Of a stretch of DNA of 64,000 bases, positions 56,910 to 64,000 are shown piece after piece; the stretch's first letter is position 1, and every line of letters starts with the position of its first letter. The position numbers were made by a program, and so were the translations under genes. Source of the stretch: Pseudidiomarina taiwanensis (GTDB taxonomy: Bacteria > Pseudomonadota > Gammaproteobacteria > Enterobacterales > Alteromonadaceae). The notes under the pieces are model-generated. The model made no database searches and was not told the origin of the DNA. It saw only the letters and a list, made by a program, of their open reading frames with translations. Where the stretch lies: the NCBI RefSeq assembly GCF_003987435.1, contig NZ_PIQG01000002.1, positions 496,001 to 560,000 on the forward strand, read 5' to 3'.

Positions 56910-58233
56910 AACTTCCCTCCTTGCCCGTTTTGGACCGCTAACTGATCACCGCCGCATTTTCGCAATTGCGGTGCCCATGATTGTATCAAATATTGCCGCT
57001 CCTATGCTCGGTTTAGTAGATACGGCGATTATCGGCCATTTGCCCAATTCAATTTACTTAAGCGCCGTTGCACTTGGCGCTATGGTGGTGAGTTTTATTT
57101 ATCTGCTCGCAGTGTTTTTGCGCATGACCACGACCGCCGAAATGGCTGCCGCTTTTGGCGCAGACGACCGCCGAGCCCAGCGCAGCATTACCTATCATGC
57201 ACTTATTATTGCGCTGTTACTGGGGGGAGTGATCATTGCACTGCGCCCTTGGCTAACTGAGTTCGCCTGGTGGCTCATTGAGCCGCAAGCTAACTTGCTA
57301 ACCCTCGCCTCAGACTATATTGAGATCCGTCTTTGGGCCGCGCCAGCCGCTTTGATCAATCTGGTGATATTGGGCGTGCTATTAGCGCGCCAACGTGCTC
57401 GCCAAGCGATGTTTCTGGTGATCTTCACCAATGCGGTGAATGTGATCGCCGATATTATTTTTATTATCGGGCTGGATTTAAATGTTGCGGGCGCTGCCTA
57501 TGCTTCAGTCCTCGCCGAAATCAGCACGGCGATGTTAGGGCTGTGGTTGATTCGTCAGCAACTCCCTCGGCGCAGCGAATTACGACTCGAGCAGGCCCAT
57601 TTGACTCGCTTTATCGGGATGAATCGCGATGTTTTTATTCGCTCGCTCGCACTGCAACTGTGTATGGCAACCATGACTGGCTATGCGGTAGCTTTTGGCA
57701 CAGTCGTGGTGGCGGCGAATGCCGTGCTGATGCAATTTCTCATGCTCATTTCGCTCGGCTTAGATGGTGTGGCCTATGCCGTTGAAGCGCTCGTGGGCGC
57801 GGCGCGCGGCAAGCAAAGCCGGCAACTCGAGCGCCATTGGATGCGGCTCACTCTGATTTGGTCGCTGCTGTTTGCCTGCTGTTACAGTCTTATTTTTTGG
57901 TGGGCTGGCGACTGGATTATCGCGCAAATTACTGACTTAACCGATGTCCGCGCAGTTGCACAACAGTTTTTGCCTTGGCTTTACTTACTACCACTACTGG
58001 CACACTGGAGCTATTTTTACGATGGCGTTTACATCGGCTTAGGGTGGACCACCGGGATGCGCAACACCATGCTGTTCAGCGCCCTTTTTGGCTTCGTTCC
58101 TGTGGTGCTTCTCAGCCAAATGTTGCTCACCGAAAAAAACGCCAACCACGGGTTGTGGTTGGCGCTGGTTTGCTTTCTAAGTACGCGCGGCTTAAGCCAG
58201 TGGTGGCTGCTGCGCCGACGCTTACTAAGTTAG
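56881..58233 (+). CDS. MATE family efflux transporter (DinF-like)
   Basis: MATE transporters export drugs or metabolites using sodium or proton gradients. The 450-residue protein has 12 transmembrane helices with the DinF-like opening VPMIVSNIAAPMLGLVDTAIIGHL and the family pattern LGLDGVAYAVEALVGAARG. The only usable start is ATG 56881, which lies inside the 5' end of the deacetylase gene on the other strand; no downstream ATG or GTG keeps the first helix. It is not linked to lexA, unlike E. coli dinF. Its stop interlocks with that of the DUF4397 gene. Confidence 0.88.
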   Translation: MTQTPNQNFTTSLLARFGPLTDHRRIFAIAVPMIVSNIAAPMLGLVDTAIIGHLPNSIYLSAVALGAMVVSFIYLLAVFLRMTTTAEMAAAFGADDRRAQRSITYHALIIALLLGGVIIALRPWLTEFAWWLIEPQANLLTLASDYIEIRLWAAPAALINLVILGVLLARQRARQAMFLVIFTNAVNVIADIIFIIGLDLNVAGAAYASVLAEISTAMLGLWLIRQQLPRRSELRLEQAHLTRFIGMNRDVFIRSLALQLCMATMTGYAVAFGTVVVAANAVLMQFLMLISLGLDGVAYAVEALVGAARGKQSRQLERHWMRLTLIWSLLFACCYSLIFWWAGDWIIAQITDLTDVRAVAQQFLPWLYLLPLLAHWSYFYDGVYIGLGWTTGMRNTMLFSALFGFVPVVLLSQMLLTEKNANHGLWLALVCFLSTRGLSQWWLLRRRLLS

Positions 58234-59618
58234 TCGACAGTCGCAAAATCATCCATCGCGATAACATTGAGTGGAACACCACCACCGACTGCATCAACGG
58301 CAACTGCAGTATAGATACCATTGCCTTCCAGGGTCACCAGTTCAGGACCAATCGCCGCATCTTTGGTGCCGGTTGGAGTGATAGTCACGTAATAGTCACC
58401 TGGCATCAGCGAAACATAACCGGTTGATGCTGGGCCATTTTCAGTGGTGAACGGCACCGCAGTGAAAGCAGGCGTCGCGCTAGTAATATCATCCGTCGCG
58501 GTGACGTAGATATCGACATCGCCTGCAGTAGGTGAAGCGTGCACGGCTTGTAACTTAGCTTCGGTCGCAATACGGCGTGTATCTGGAGTCAACACACCTG
58601 CAGTAAGCGAACCATCACCAGCCGAACCAATTGCATACACTGAATAGATTTCGCCTTGAGCGAGGCTCAACGGGATATCATTTAAAGCAACCGTAGTAGT
58701 GCCATTAACGATAACATCAATCAGGTAATCACCATCCGCAACGTTCAGATAGTCAGTGAACTGACCAAAGCTCAAAGTTGCAAGGGTTGCTGGCATATCG
58801 CCGTCGGCGACAAAGTCAACGGTTGGTGCGTCAGCACTTGAATGGACGATACGGACATCTGCACCGGCATTAATGTCGGTTACGATGCTTGCACCTGAGC
58901 CGTCTGCAACTTGCAACATCACTGGTGAATCACCTGCTTTAGTATTGGTCACTGCCGATACGATTAAGTCTGCACCTGCGGTGAGTGGCAAGGTGCCACT
59001 ATCAAACACGACCGTGGCTGGGTCGCCAGCTGGGGTGATACGTACTTGATAGTCACCTGCTGGAACTTCGACTTGGCCGGTGAAATCAGAGAAGGCCAAG
59101 GTTGCTGCCGGTGAAGAGGCGCTCAGATCGGCATCTGGCGCAGTAAGGTAGATATCTACCAGTGGTGCGTCCGGTGCCGCATGAACCACTTGCAGACGCG
59201 CATTACCGTCAGCAATTTCACTGTTTAGGTTGGTGATAATAAGCGGTTGAATCGTCTCGTCCGCGACTTTACCGATCGCTAAAATCTCGTAGCGGGTGTT
59301 GGCCGCCAGCGTATCGTTCACCGGACCGATGACTGTCGCAGTCGAACCATCCGCTAAAATCGCATCGACTTGCAAACTATAGGTCCCAGCATCCAACTCA
59401 AGCACAGTTGAGGATGCGCCAAAACCGGCATCTTCAACTGCTGCACCGCCATTGACCAGCACATTCACGTTCGGTGCGTCAGCCACTGTGTGGTGAACAC
59501 GAACTTCGGTAATTAATTCGGGTAAAACAACTGTTGATTCGTCATCACTACTGCTACCACAAGCACTTAGGAGCACCGCAGCAACGGTAGCTAAACCGTA
59601 TTTCATGATCCCTTTCAT
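58230..59618 (-). CDS. DUF4397 domain-containing lipoprotein
   Basis: The 462-residue protein has a lipoprotein signal ending in the lipobox LLSAC (Cys about residue 20), then a Ser/Asp-rich linker (GSSSDDEST). About four copies of a roughly 105-residue beta repeat follow, each opening with a VHxxxDAP-type strand (VRVHHTVADAPNVNV, LQVVHAAPDAPLVDIY, VRIVHSSADAPTVDF, LQAVHASPTAGDVDIY). This is the DUF4397 domain found in surface lipoproteins; function is unknown. The protein is acidic and Thr/Ala/Asp-rich, as is common for marine surface proteins. A long hairpin overlaps its ribosome-binding site. Confidence 0.88.
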   Translation of the reverse strand: MKGIMKYGLATVAAVLLSACGSSSDDESTVVLPELITEVRVHHTVADAPNVNVLVNGGAAVEDAGFGASSTVLELDAGTYSLQVDAILADGSTATVIGPVNDTLAANTRYEILAIGKVADETIQPLIITNLNSEIADGNARLQVVHAAPDAPLVDIYLTAPDADLSASSPAATLAFSDFTGQVEVPAGDYQVRITPAGDPATVVFDSGTLPLTAGADLIVSAVTNTKAGDSPVMLQVADGSGASIVTDINAGADVRIVHSSADAPTVDFVADGDMPATLATLSFGQFTDYLNVADGDYLIDVIVNGTTTVALNDIPLSLAQGEIYSVYAIGSAGDGSLTAGVLTPDTRRIATEAKLQAVHASPTAGDVDIYVTATDDITSATPAFTAVPFTTENGPASTGYVSLMPGDYYVTITPTGTKDAAIGPELVTLEGNGIYTAVAVDAVGGGVPLNVIAMDDFATVD

Positions 59619-59627
59619 TGTCTATTC

Positions 59628-59667
59628 CTCGTAGTAAGAAAACCCATGGGTTCGGACTTACTACGAG
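59628..59667 (-). promoter_or_regulatory. Hairpin in the DUF4397 leader
   Basis: CTCGTAGTAAG (59628-59638) and CTTACTACGAG (59657-59667) are perfect 11-bp inverted copies; the 18-nt loop holds the palindrome AACCCATGGGTT. On the minus strand the 3' arm ends ACGAG and runs into GAGGA, the ribosome-binding site 8 nt before the DUF4397 ATG. The stem therefore partly hides that site and could control translation. Confidence 0.6.
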
Positions 59668-59741
59668 TTAGACAAGTTTAACGGATCAAAAATTTACATC
59701 ATGTTTACGTTTATCTGTGAGTTAATACAGATTTATACAAG

Positions 59742-60320
59742 TTAGTAGTAACTGTGTTCGCCCGGCTGATGCTCGGTGGCATCTTTAACCCCAGTTAGCT
59801 CACCTGGGAACTGTTGTAATAGCTGTTTTTCAATGCCTTCTTTTAGGGTCACATCAACCATGCTGCAACCATTACAGCCGCCACCAAACTGCAAAATTGC
59901 CACGCCATCGGCTGTGATTTCGCTGACTGACACACGGCCACCGTGGCTGGCAAGTTGTGGATTCACTTCCGCTTGAATCACGTACTCAACCCGCTCAATC
60001 AATGGTGCATCGTCAGCAACTTTGCGCGCTTTCGCGTTAGGCGCTTTTAAAGTTAATTGAGAGCCGAGTTCTTTTTCTTCAAAATCGATCACGGCATCTT
60101 CTAAAAATGGGGCGCTGGTTGCATCGACGACAGCATCAAAGCCTGAAAAAGGCAGGAGTTGGTCGTCACTTTCAACCGAATCTGGTGGACAATACGACAC
60201 CCCACATTCCGCCGATGCGGTTCCGGGGTTGACCACAAACACACGAATATTAGTGTTTGCCGGCTGCTCAGCCAGCAACTTACGAAAATGGGCTTGGGCG
60301 CTCTCAGTAATGCGAATCAT
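59742..60320 (-). CDS. nfuA: Fe/S biogenesis protein NfuA
   Basis: NfuA carries [4Fe-4S] clusters and hands them to target enzymes, especially under iron or oxidative stress. The 192-residue protein has an N-terminal degenerate A-type domain (about 1-95) and a C-terminal Nfu domain with Cys149 and Cys152 in [15 protein letters not shown], the same numbering as E. coli. The start at ATG 60318-60320 ([12 protein letters not shown]) has GAGGTGA upstream; an open 22-codon extension lacks similarity. An IscR-type box lies just upstream. Confidence 0.96.
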   Translation of the reverse strand: MIRITESAQAHFRKLLAEQPANTNIRVFVVNPGTASAECGVSYCPPDSVESDDQLLPFSGFDAVVDATSAPFLEDAVIDFEEKELGSQLTLKAPNAKARKVADDAPLIERVEYVIQAEVNPQLASHGGRVSVSEITADGVAILQFGGGCNGCSMVDVTLKEGIEKQLLQQFPGELTGVKDATEHQPGEHSYY

Positions 60321-60338
60321 GCTTTTCACCTCAAAGCT

Positions 60339-60363
60339 ATACCTGAGTAAATTAGTAGGGTAT
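60339..60363 (-). promoter_or_regulatory. IscR type 1 binding site upstream of nfuA
   Basis: Read on the minus strand the 25-bp site runs ATACCCTACTAA then TTTACTCAGGTAT. It matches 23 of 25 positions of the E. coli type 1 consensus (ATASYYGACTRWW then WYAGTCRRSTAT); the two mismatches are symmetric (T for G at position 7 and C for G at position 17). It lies 19 nt before the nfuA ATG, where binding of [2Fe-2S]-IscR would repress transcription. Confidence 0.8.
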
Positions 60364-60461
60364 ATCTTACCGCAAAAAAACAGCATTGCATAGTAACCGC
60401 GCTATCCTGAGCGCTTGAGTTTTGCTAGGGTAACGGCTGATATTCAAAGGAGTTTAAGGCT

Positions 60462-63092
60462 ATGTTGCAACGTATTTTTCTGGTGCTGGCGACGGTAATA
60501 TTGAGCTTAGGTTCAAGCCAAGCTTTCGCTAAGTCACTTAATGATTACTTACCTGATGATGTCACCTATGACCCAAGCGTGCCTAAACCGGCCGAGGTGT
60601 TGGGTTATGAAGTCGGTGAATGGCATGTTCGTCATGACCAATTAGTCCGCTATATGGAAGTACTTAGTGAGCACTCTGATCGCTTTCAACTGGAAGTGAC
60701 TGGACGGACACATCAACAACGCCCGTTGTTGTTGTTAACGATCACGGCACCAGAGAACTTTGCCAACTTAGAAGAATTGCGCCAGCAACATCTTGCCCTT
60801 GCTGATCCGAGTCGCGACGGCGATCCAGCCAGCGCTCCGCTTGTTCTTTACATGGGCTATAGCATTCATGGGGATGAGCCAAGTGGTTCAAATGCAGCCC
60901 TGTTGTACGCCTATTATTTAGCCGCTGCACAAGGCGAGAAAATCGAGCAATTACTCAAAGATACCATTATTTTACTCGACCCAAGCTTAAACCCAGACGG
61001 TCTCGCGCGTTTTGCAAACTGGGCAAACCAGCACAAGAGCATGAACTTGGTCAGCGATACCCAGCATCGTGAACACGTCCAAGATATGCCGCGTGGCCGC
61101 GTCAACCACTATTGGTTTGACTTAAATCGCGACTGGTTGCTGTTGCAACATCCGGAGTCACGGGCGCGGATTACCAACTTCCAAAAGTGGAAGCCAAATG
61201 TCCTAACCGATTTCCATGAAATGGGTACTGACAGCACTTTCTTCTTCCAGCCGGGCATTCCAACGCGGCGCAACCCGCATACTCCAGAAGAGAATGTAAC
61301 CTTGACGGCTGAATTAGCCGAAGAGCACGCGGCAGCACTCGATGCCAAAGCGCGGTTGTACTATACCGAAGAATCTTTCGATGATTTTTATGTCGGCAAG
61401 GGTTCGACCTATCCTGACGTTCAAGGCGCAATCGGTATCTTGTTTGAGCAAGGTTCTAGTCGCGGCCATGCGCAAGATTCAATCAATGGCTTAGTCGAGT
61501 TCCCATTCACTATCGAGAACCAATTTATTACCTCGCTCACCACCATGTATGGTGCCCATGCCCGCAAAGAAGCTTTCTTAGACTATCAACAGCGCTTCTT
61601 TGACAACGCCATGGAGAAAGCGAAAAAAGACGATTACAAAGGCTATGTTTTTGGTGGCGTTGATGACGCAGGCCGAGTCCAGGGCATGCTCGATATCCTC
61701 CGCCAGCACCAAATCGAAGTGTATCAACTGACCCGTAATATCACCATTGATGGCCGTCGTTTTGATGCGGACAACAGCTTTTATGTGCCTTTAGAGCAAC
61801 CGCAATATACCTTAATTAAAGCGGTGTTTAGCACCCAGCAAAGCTTCCGTGATAATACTTTCTATGATGTTTCGAGTTGGAGCTTACCGTTAGCGTTTGA
61901 TGTCGATTTCGCGCGCTTTGATGGTCGTCGCATTAATATTGCTGATGAAGTATATGAAGCCCCACGCTTTACCGGCAAACGCCTTGCTGACAATGCTGTT
62001 GCGTATGCGTTTGAATGGCATCACTACTTCGCACCACGCGCTTTGCAGCAATTACTCGAAGCAGGTATTCATGTGCGTCAAGCAGATGAGAGCTTCACTG
62101 CCAGCACCGGCTCAGGTAACAAAGATTTCGCGCAGGGCGCAGTGGTGATCACCCAAGCCTATCAACAGCAGGATTGGGTCGCCGTACAAGACAAAGTGCT
62201 CGAAATTGCGATCGACAACCAGATCGATGTCTTTTCGATTAACAGTGGCTTAACTCCGCGCGGGATTGACCTCGGGAGTCGCAACCTGCGTCCAGTCGAG
62301 CCAATTAGCGTGATGATGTTGGTCGGCACCGACACCAATATGTACGAAAACGGTGAGACCTGGTACTACCTCGATCGCCATGTTGGGGTTCCGGTTTCGA
62401 TGGTCGATACCGACCGTTTGATGCGTAGCGACCTGTCTCGCTATACCCACATTATTATGGTTGATGGTAGCTATCGCAGCTTAACGAAAGCTGCAGCGGA
62501 GCGCCTACAACAATGGGTACGCCAAGGTGGAACCGTGATTGGTCAACGCGGTGGTGCGCGCTGGCTCGCTGAACACGGCATTCTGCAAGGTAAGTTTGTT
62601 GCTGGCGATGCCTTCAAAGAGAAATTCCCAACTGCCGACTTAAGCTTCGCGGATATGGACAGCTATTACGGCAAGCGTCGGGTTGCTGGAGCCATTTTCG
62701 GGGTAACCCTCGATACCACGCATCCACTTAGCTTCGGTATGACCGATGCACGCTTACCTATGTTCAAGAACAGTCTGAACGCGCTTGAAGTGCCGAACAG
62801 TCCGTTTGTCAGTGTCGCACGCTATAACGATGAGCCTCTACTCGCGGGTTATGCTGCGGCAGAAAACCGTGAAGTGATTGGTGGCAAAACGGCTATCTTA
62901 GCGCATCGTTTGGGCAGTGGTCGGGTTATCGGCTTTGCTGATAACGTCAACTTCCGAGCCTACTTCTGGGGTACCGCTAAGTTGTTAAGTAATGCCATCT
63001 TTATGGCGCCAGCAATCACCCCTACAGTGAGCGATGAAGAAAACGCTGCGGCAGCGGCTGAAGAAGCTGCAGAGCAAGCACACGCCCACTAA
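60462..63092 (+). CDS. Secreted M14-family zinc carboxypeptidase-like protein
   Basis: The 876-residue protein has a signal peptide (1-23) and an M14 peptidase domain (about 45-400). Zinc ligands are His136 and Glu139 in GYSIHGDEPSGSNA and His252 in LTDFHEMGTD; the likely catalytic Glu is 329 in GILFEQGSSRG. The C-terminal half includes a class I glutamine-amidotransferase-like fold (about 640-860: MMLVGTDTNMYENG, QQWVRQGGTVIGQRGGARWL) and ends in an Ala/Glu/His-rich tail. Such proteins digest peptides in the periplasm or outside. AAGGAG precedes the ATG. It lies between nfuA and comF, which are adjacent in many relatives. Confidence 0.9.
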   Translation: MLQRIFLVLATVILSLGSSQAFAKSLNDYLPDDVTYDPSVPKPAEVLGYEVGEWHVRHDQLVRYMEVLSEHSDRFQLEVTGRTHQQRPLLLLTITAPENFANLEELRQQHLALADPSRDGDPASAPLVLYMGYSIHGDEPSGSNAALLYAYYLAAAQGEKIEQLLKDTIILLDPSLNPDGLARFANWANQHKSMNLVSDTQHREHVQDMPRGRVNHYWFDLNRDWLLLQHPESRARITNFQKWKPNVLTDFHEMGTDSTFFFQPGIPTRRNPHTPEENVTLTAELAEEHAAALDAKARLYYTEESFDDFYVGKGSTYPDVQGAIGILFEQGSSRGHAQDSINGLVEFPFTIENQFITSLTTMYGAHARKEAFLDYQQRFFDNAMEKAKKDDYKGYVFGGVDDAGRVQGMLDILRQHQIEVYQLTRNITIDGRRFDADNSFYVPLEQPQYTLIKAVFSTQQSFRDNTFYDVSSWSLPLAFDVDFARFDGRRINIADEVYEAPRFTGKRLADNAVAYAFEWHHYFAPRALQQLLEAGIHVRQADESFTASTGSGNKDFAQGAVVITQAYQQQDWVAVQDKVLEIAIDNQIDVFSINSGLTPRGIDLGSRNLRPVEPISVMMLVGTDTNMYENGETWYYLDRHVGVPVSMVDTDRLMRSDLSRYTHIIMVDGSYRSLTKAAAERLQQWVRQGGTVIGQRGGARWLAEHGILQGKFVAGDAFKEKFPTADLSFADMDSYYGKRRVAGAIFGVTLDTTHPLSFGMTDARLPMFKNSLNALEVPNSPFVSVARYNDEPLLAGYAAAENREVIGGKTAILAHRLGSGRVIGFADNVNFRAYFWGTAKLLSNAIFMAPAITPTVSDEENAAAAAEEAAEQAHAH

Positions 63093-63790
63093 TCGCTCTG
63101 GGTATTCGCCTCGGTCAAGGCGAATACCCAAGCATCCACAGTTGTTGCGCCGCGGTGTTGAATTACTTGTGCCGCGGCCGATACTGAAGCCCCCGTTGTT
63201 AACACATCATCGAGCAAGGCAATGCGCTGCTGCTTAAGTGTCCTTGTGCAATGAAACACCTGTTGCATATTCTGCCAGCGTAAAGCTCGATTCGAGCGGT
63301 GCTGTTGGCCGCGGTCATGCAACCGCCGTAAGCCGCCGTAAGCGACCGGAATAGTTAGAATCTGCCCGACCTGTTTCGCTAATAACGCCGCTTGGTTATA
63401 ACCTCGTAGCTGCCAACGCTTGCGCGTCATTGGCATGGGCATGATCAAGTCGGGCCATGGCCGCCCGCTAAGCTGATAGCATTTAGTAAGCTGTGCTGCG
63501 AGTAAGGGCGCGAGATCATAAGCTAACTCGGGGCGCCCTTGAAACTTTAATTGACGAATCAGGTTTTGACTGAGCGGATGCCATGCACATGCCGCATACC
63601 AAGCATCCCCAAATACTGGACCACGATGGCCATACCGCCACTTCTGACAACGCGGTGGCAAGCGCGGTAGGTCGGCTCGACAATAATCACAAAAACCACC
63701 GACATCGGTGAGTCGAAGTGGCTGTTGGCATAACCAACAGACCTTGGCTAATTGGCCGAGCTTGGCAAATGACTGCCGGATCGATACCAT
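63089..63790 (-). CDS. ComF family protein (GntX-like phosphoribosyltransferase fold)
   Basis: The 233-residue protein has a zinc-finger-like N-terminus (CWLCQQPL, FCDYC, spaced CxxC pairs) and a C-terminal phosphoribosyltransferase-like domain with IALLDDVLTTGASVSAAAQ as the PRPP-binding loop and RNRALRW-like SNRALRWQNM. ComF helps natural transformation in some bacteria; E. coli GntX is needed for growth on DNA as carbon source. The biochemical role is unknown. It is divergent from bioH, a conserved arrangement, and overlaps the M14 gene by 4 nt. Confidence 0.9.
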   Translation of the reverse strand: MVSIRQSFAKLGQLAKVCWLCQQPLRLTDVGGFCDYCRADLPRLPPRCQKWRYGHRGPVFGDAWYAACAWHPLSQNLIRQLKFQGRPELAYDLAPLLAAQLTKCYQLSGRPWPDLIMPMPMTRKRWQLRGYNQAALLAKQVGQILTIPVAYGGLRRLHDRGQQHRSNRALRWQNMQQVFHCTRTLKQQRIALLDDVLTTGASVSAAAQVIQHRGATTVDAWVFALTEANTQSD

Positions 63791-63838
63791 TGCATTTCCT
63801 TATGCGTTCAAGCGCTGAAATCTGTCAACGAGGCCTTT

Positions 63839-64000
63839 ATGGTAACGCCTGTATGGTCAAAAATCAGTGGCACTGGGGAGGATATTGTTGTCCTCCATGG
63901 CTGGGGCTTAAATGGCAATATTTGGACCCCGGTAAGTGCGCAATTGGCCCAGTTAGGGCGGCTCCATCAGCTCGATCTACCCGGCTACGGCGAGTCACCA
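63839..64000 (+). CDS. bioH: Pimeloyl-[acyl-carrier protein] methyl ester esterase BioH, 5' part
   Basis: BioH removes the methyl ester from pimeloyl-ACP methyl ester, finishing the pimeloyl chain for biotin. Only 54 codons are in the window: MVTPVWSKISGTGEDIVVL then HGWGLNGNIWTPV and LDLPGYGESP. The HGWGLN oxyanion motif is diagnostic of BioH. GAGG lies before the ATG (63839). The catalytic Ser, Asp and His fall beyond the right edge. It is divergent from comF, as in E. coli (bioH-gntX). Confidence 0.92.
   Translation, partial: MVTPVWSKISGTGEDIVVLHGWGLNGNIWTPVSAQLAQLGRLHQLDLPGYGESP

Noticed and set aside
59715-59730. CTGT-N8-ACAG pattern (CTGTGAGTTAATACAG) upstream of the DUF4397 gene, resembling a LexA box
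   Set aside because: About one such 8-base core match is expected by chance in 64 kb, the interior is not the alternating AT pattern of good SOS boxes, and the gene has no known link to DNA damage.

Overview
This window looks like chromosomal DNA of a marine gammaproteobacterium of the Alteromonadales type, most likely Idiomarinaceae (Idiomarina, Pseudidiomarina or Aliidiomarina). The evidence is about 50% GC, gammaproteobacterial proteins throughout, and conserved gene blocks: mutL-miaA-hfq-hflX-hflK-hflC, yheS-yheU, greB-tex, glpE-glpG, ubiC-ubiA, lexA-sulA, and comF beside bioH. The genus is inferred from protein style and gene order, not from a database search. No rRNA, tRNA, insertion sequence, prophage, CRISPR array or replication origin was recognised. 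Coding density is very high, and genes on both strands often overlap at their ends.

Layout. Positions 1-371: 5' part of a PLP-dependent class V aminotransferase/kynureninase-like gene running off the left edge. 391-10303 (minus strand): two adjoining co-directional groups, nnrDE-tsaE-amiB-mutL-miaA and then hfq-hflX-hflK-hflC. They cover NAD(P)HX repair, tRNA modification, cell-wall amidase, mismatch repair, RNA chaperone and FtsH-modulating membrane proteins. 10356-18601: queG, a DUF1415 gene, an acyl-CoA dehydrogenase, a MAPEG protein, yheV/yheS/yheU, cysQ and nudE. 18682-22132: sthA facing the envZ-ompR operon. 22271-23282: a DUF2256 zinc-finger gene translationally coupled to a flavin-reductase-like gene, then a startless ORF. 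23300-27713: a PmrA-type direct repeat followed by pap2-eptA-pmrA-pmrB, a self-contained lipid A phosphoethanolamine-modification locus. 27677-30530: greB-tex. 30527-32430: a membrane fatty acid desaturase divergent from fabR, with a FabR-like palindrome between them. 32399-38603: an SLC13 carrier, an S9 peptidase, pckA and coaD. 38714-46048: kbl-tdh, glpE-glpG-ubiC-ubiA and plsB. 46134-47276: lexA-sulA behind two SOS boxes, closed by a strong terminator. 47525-55821: an aa3-type cytochrome c oxidase cluster with assembly factors (coxB, ctaD, ctaG, coxC, DUF2909, SURF1, a thioredoxin-like membrane protein, ctaA, ctaB, sco1). 55818-64000: polysaccharide deacetylase, MATE exporter, DUF4397 lipoprotein, nfuA behind an IscR-type box, a secreted M14 peptidase, comF and the start of bioH.

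The best signals beyond plain gene calls are regulatory sites that match their neighbours: the PmrA box before pap2-eptA-pmrAB, the FabR palindrome between a desaturase and fabR, the 23/25 match to the IscR type 1 consensus before nfuA, and two LexA boxes before lexA-sulA. Structurally, 8 of 11 convergent gene junctions overlap, five by exactly 4 nt. Two divergent pairs overlap at their starts. Several short or broken ORFs fill what would otherwise be intergenic gaps. I do not see a convincing wholly new system; this is mostly core genome.
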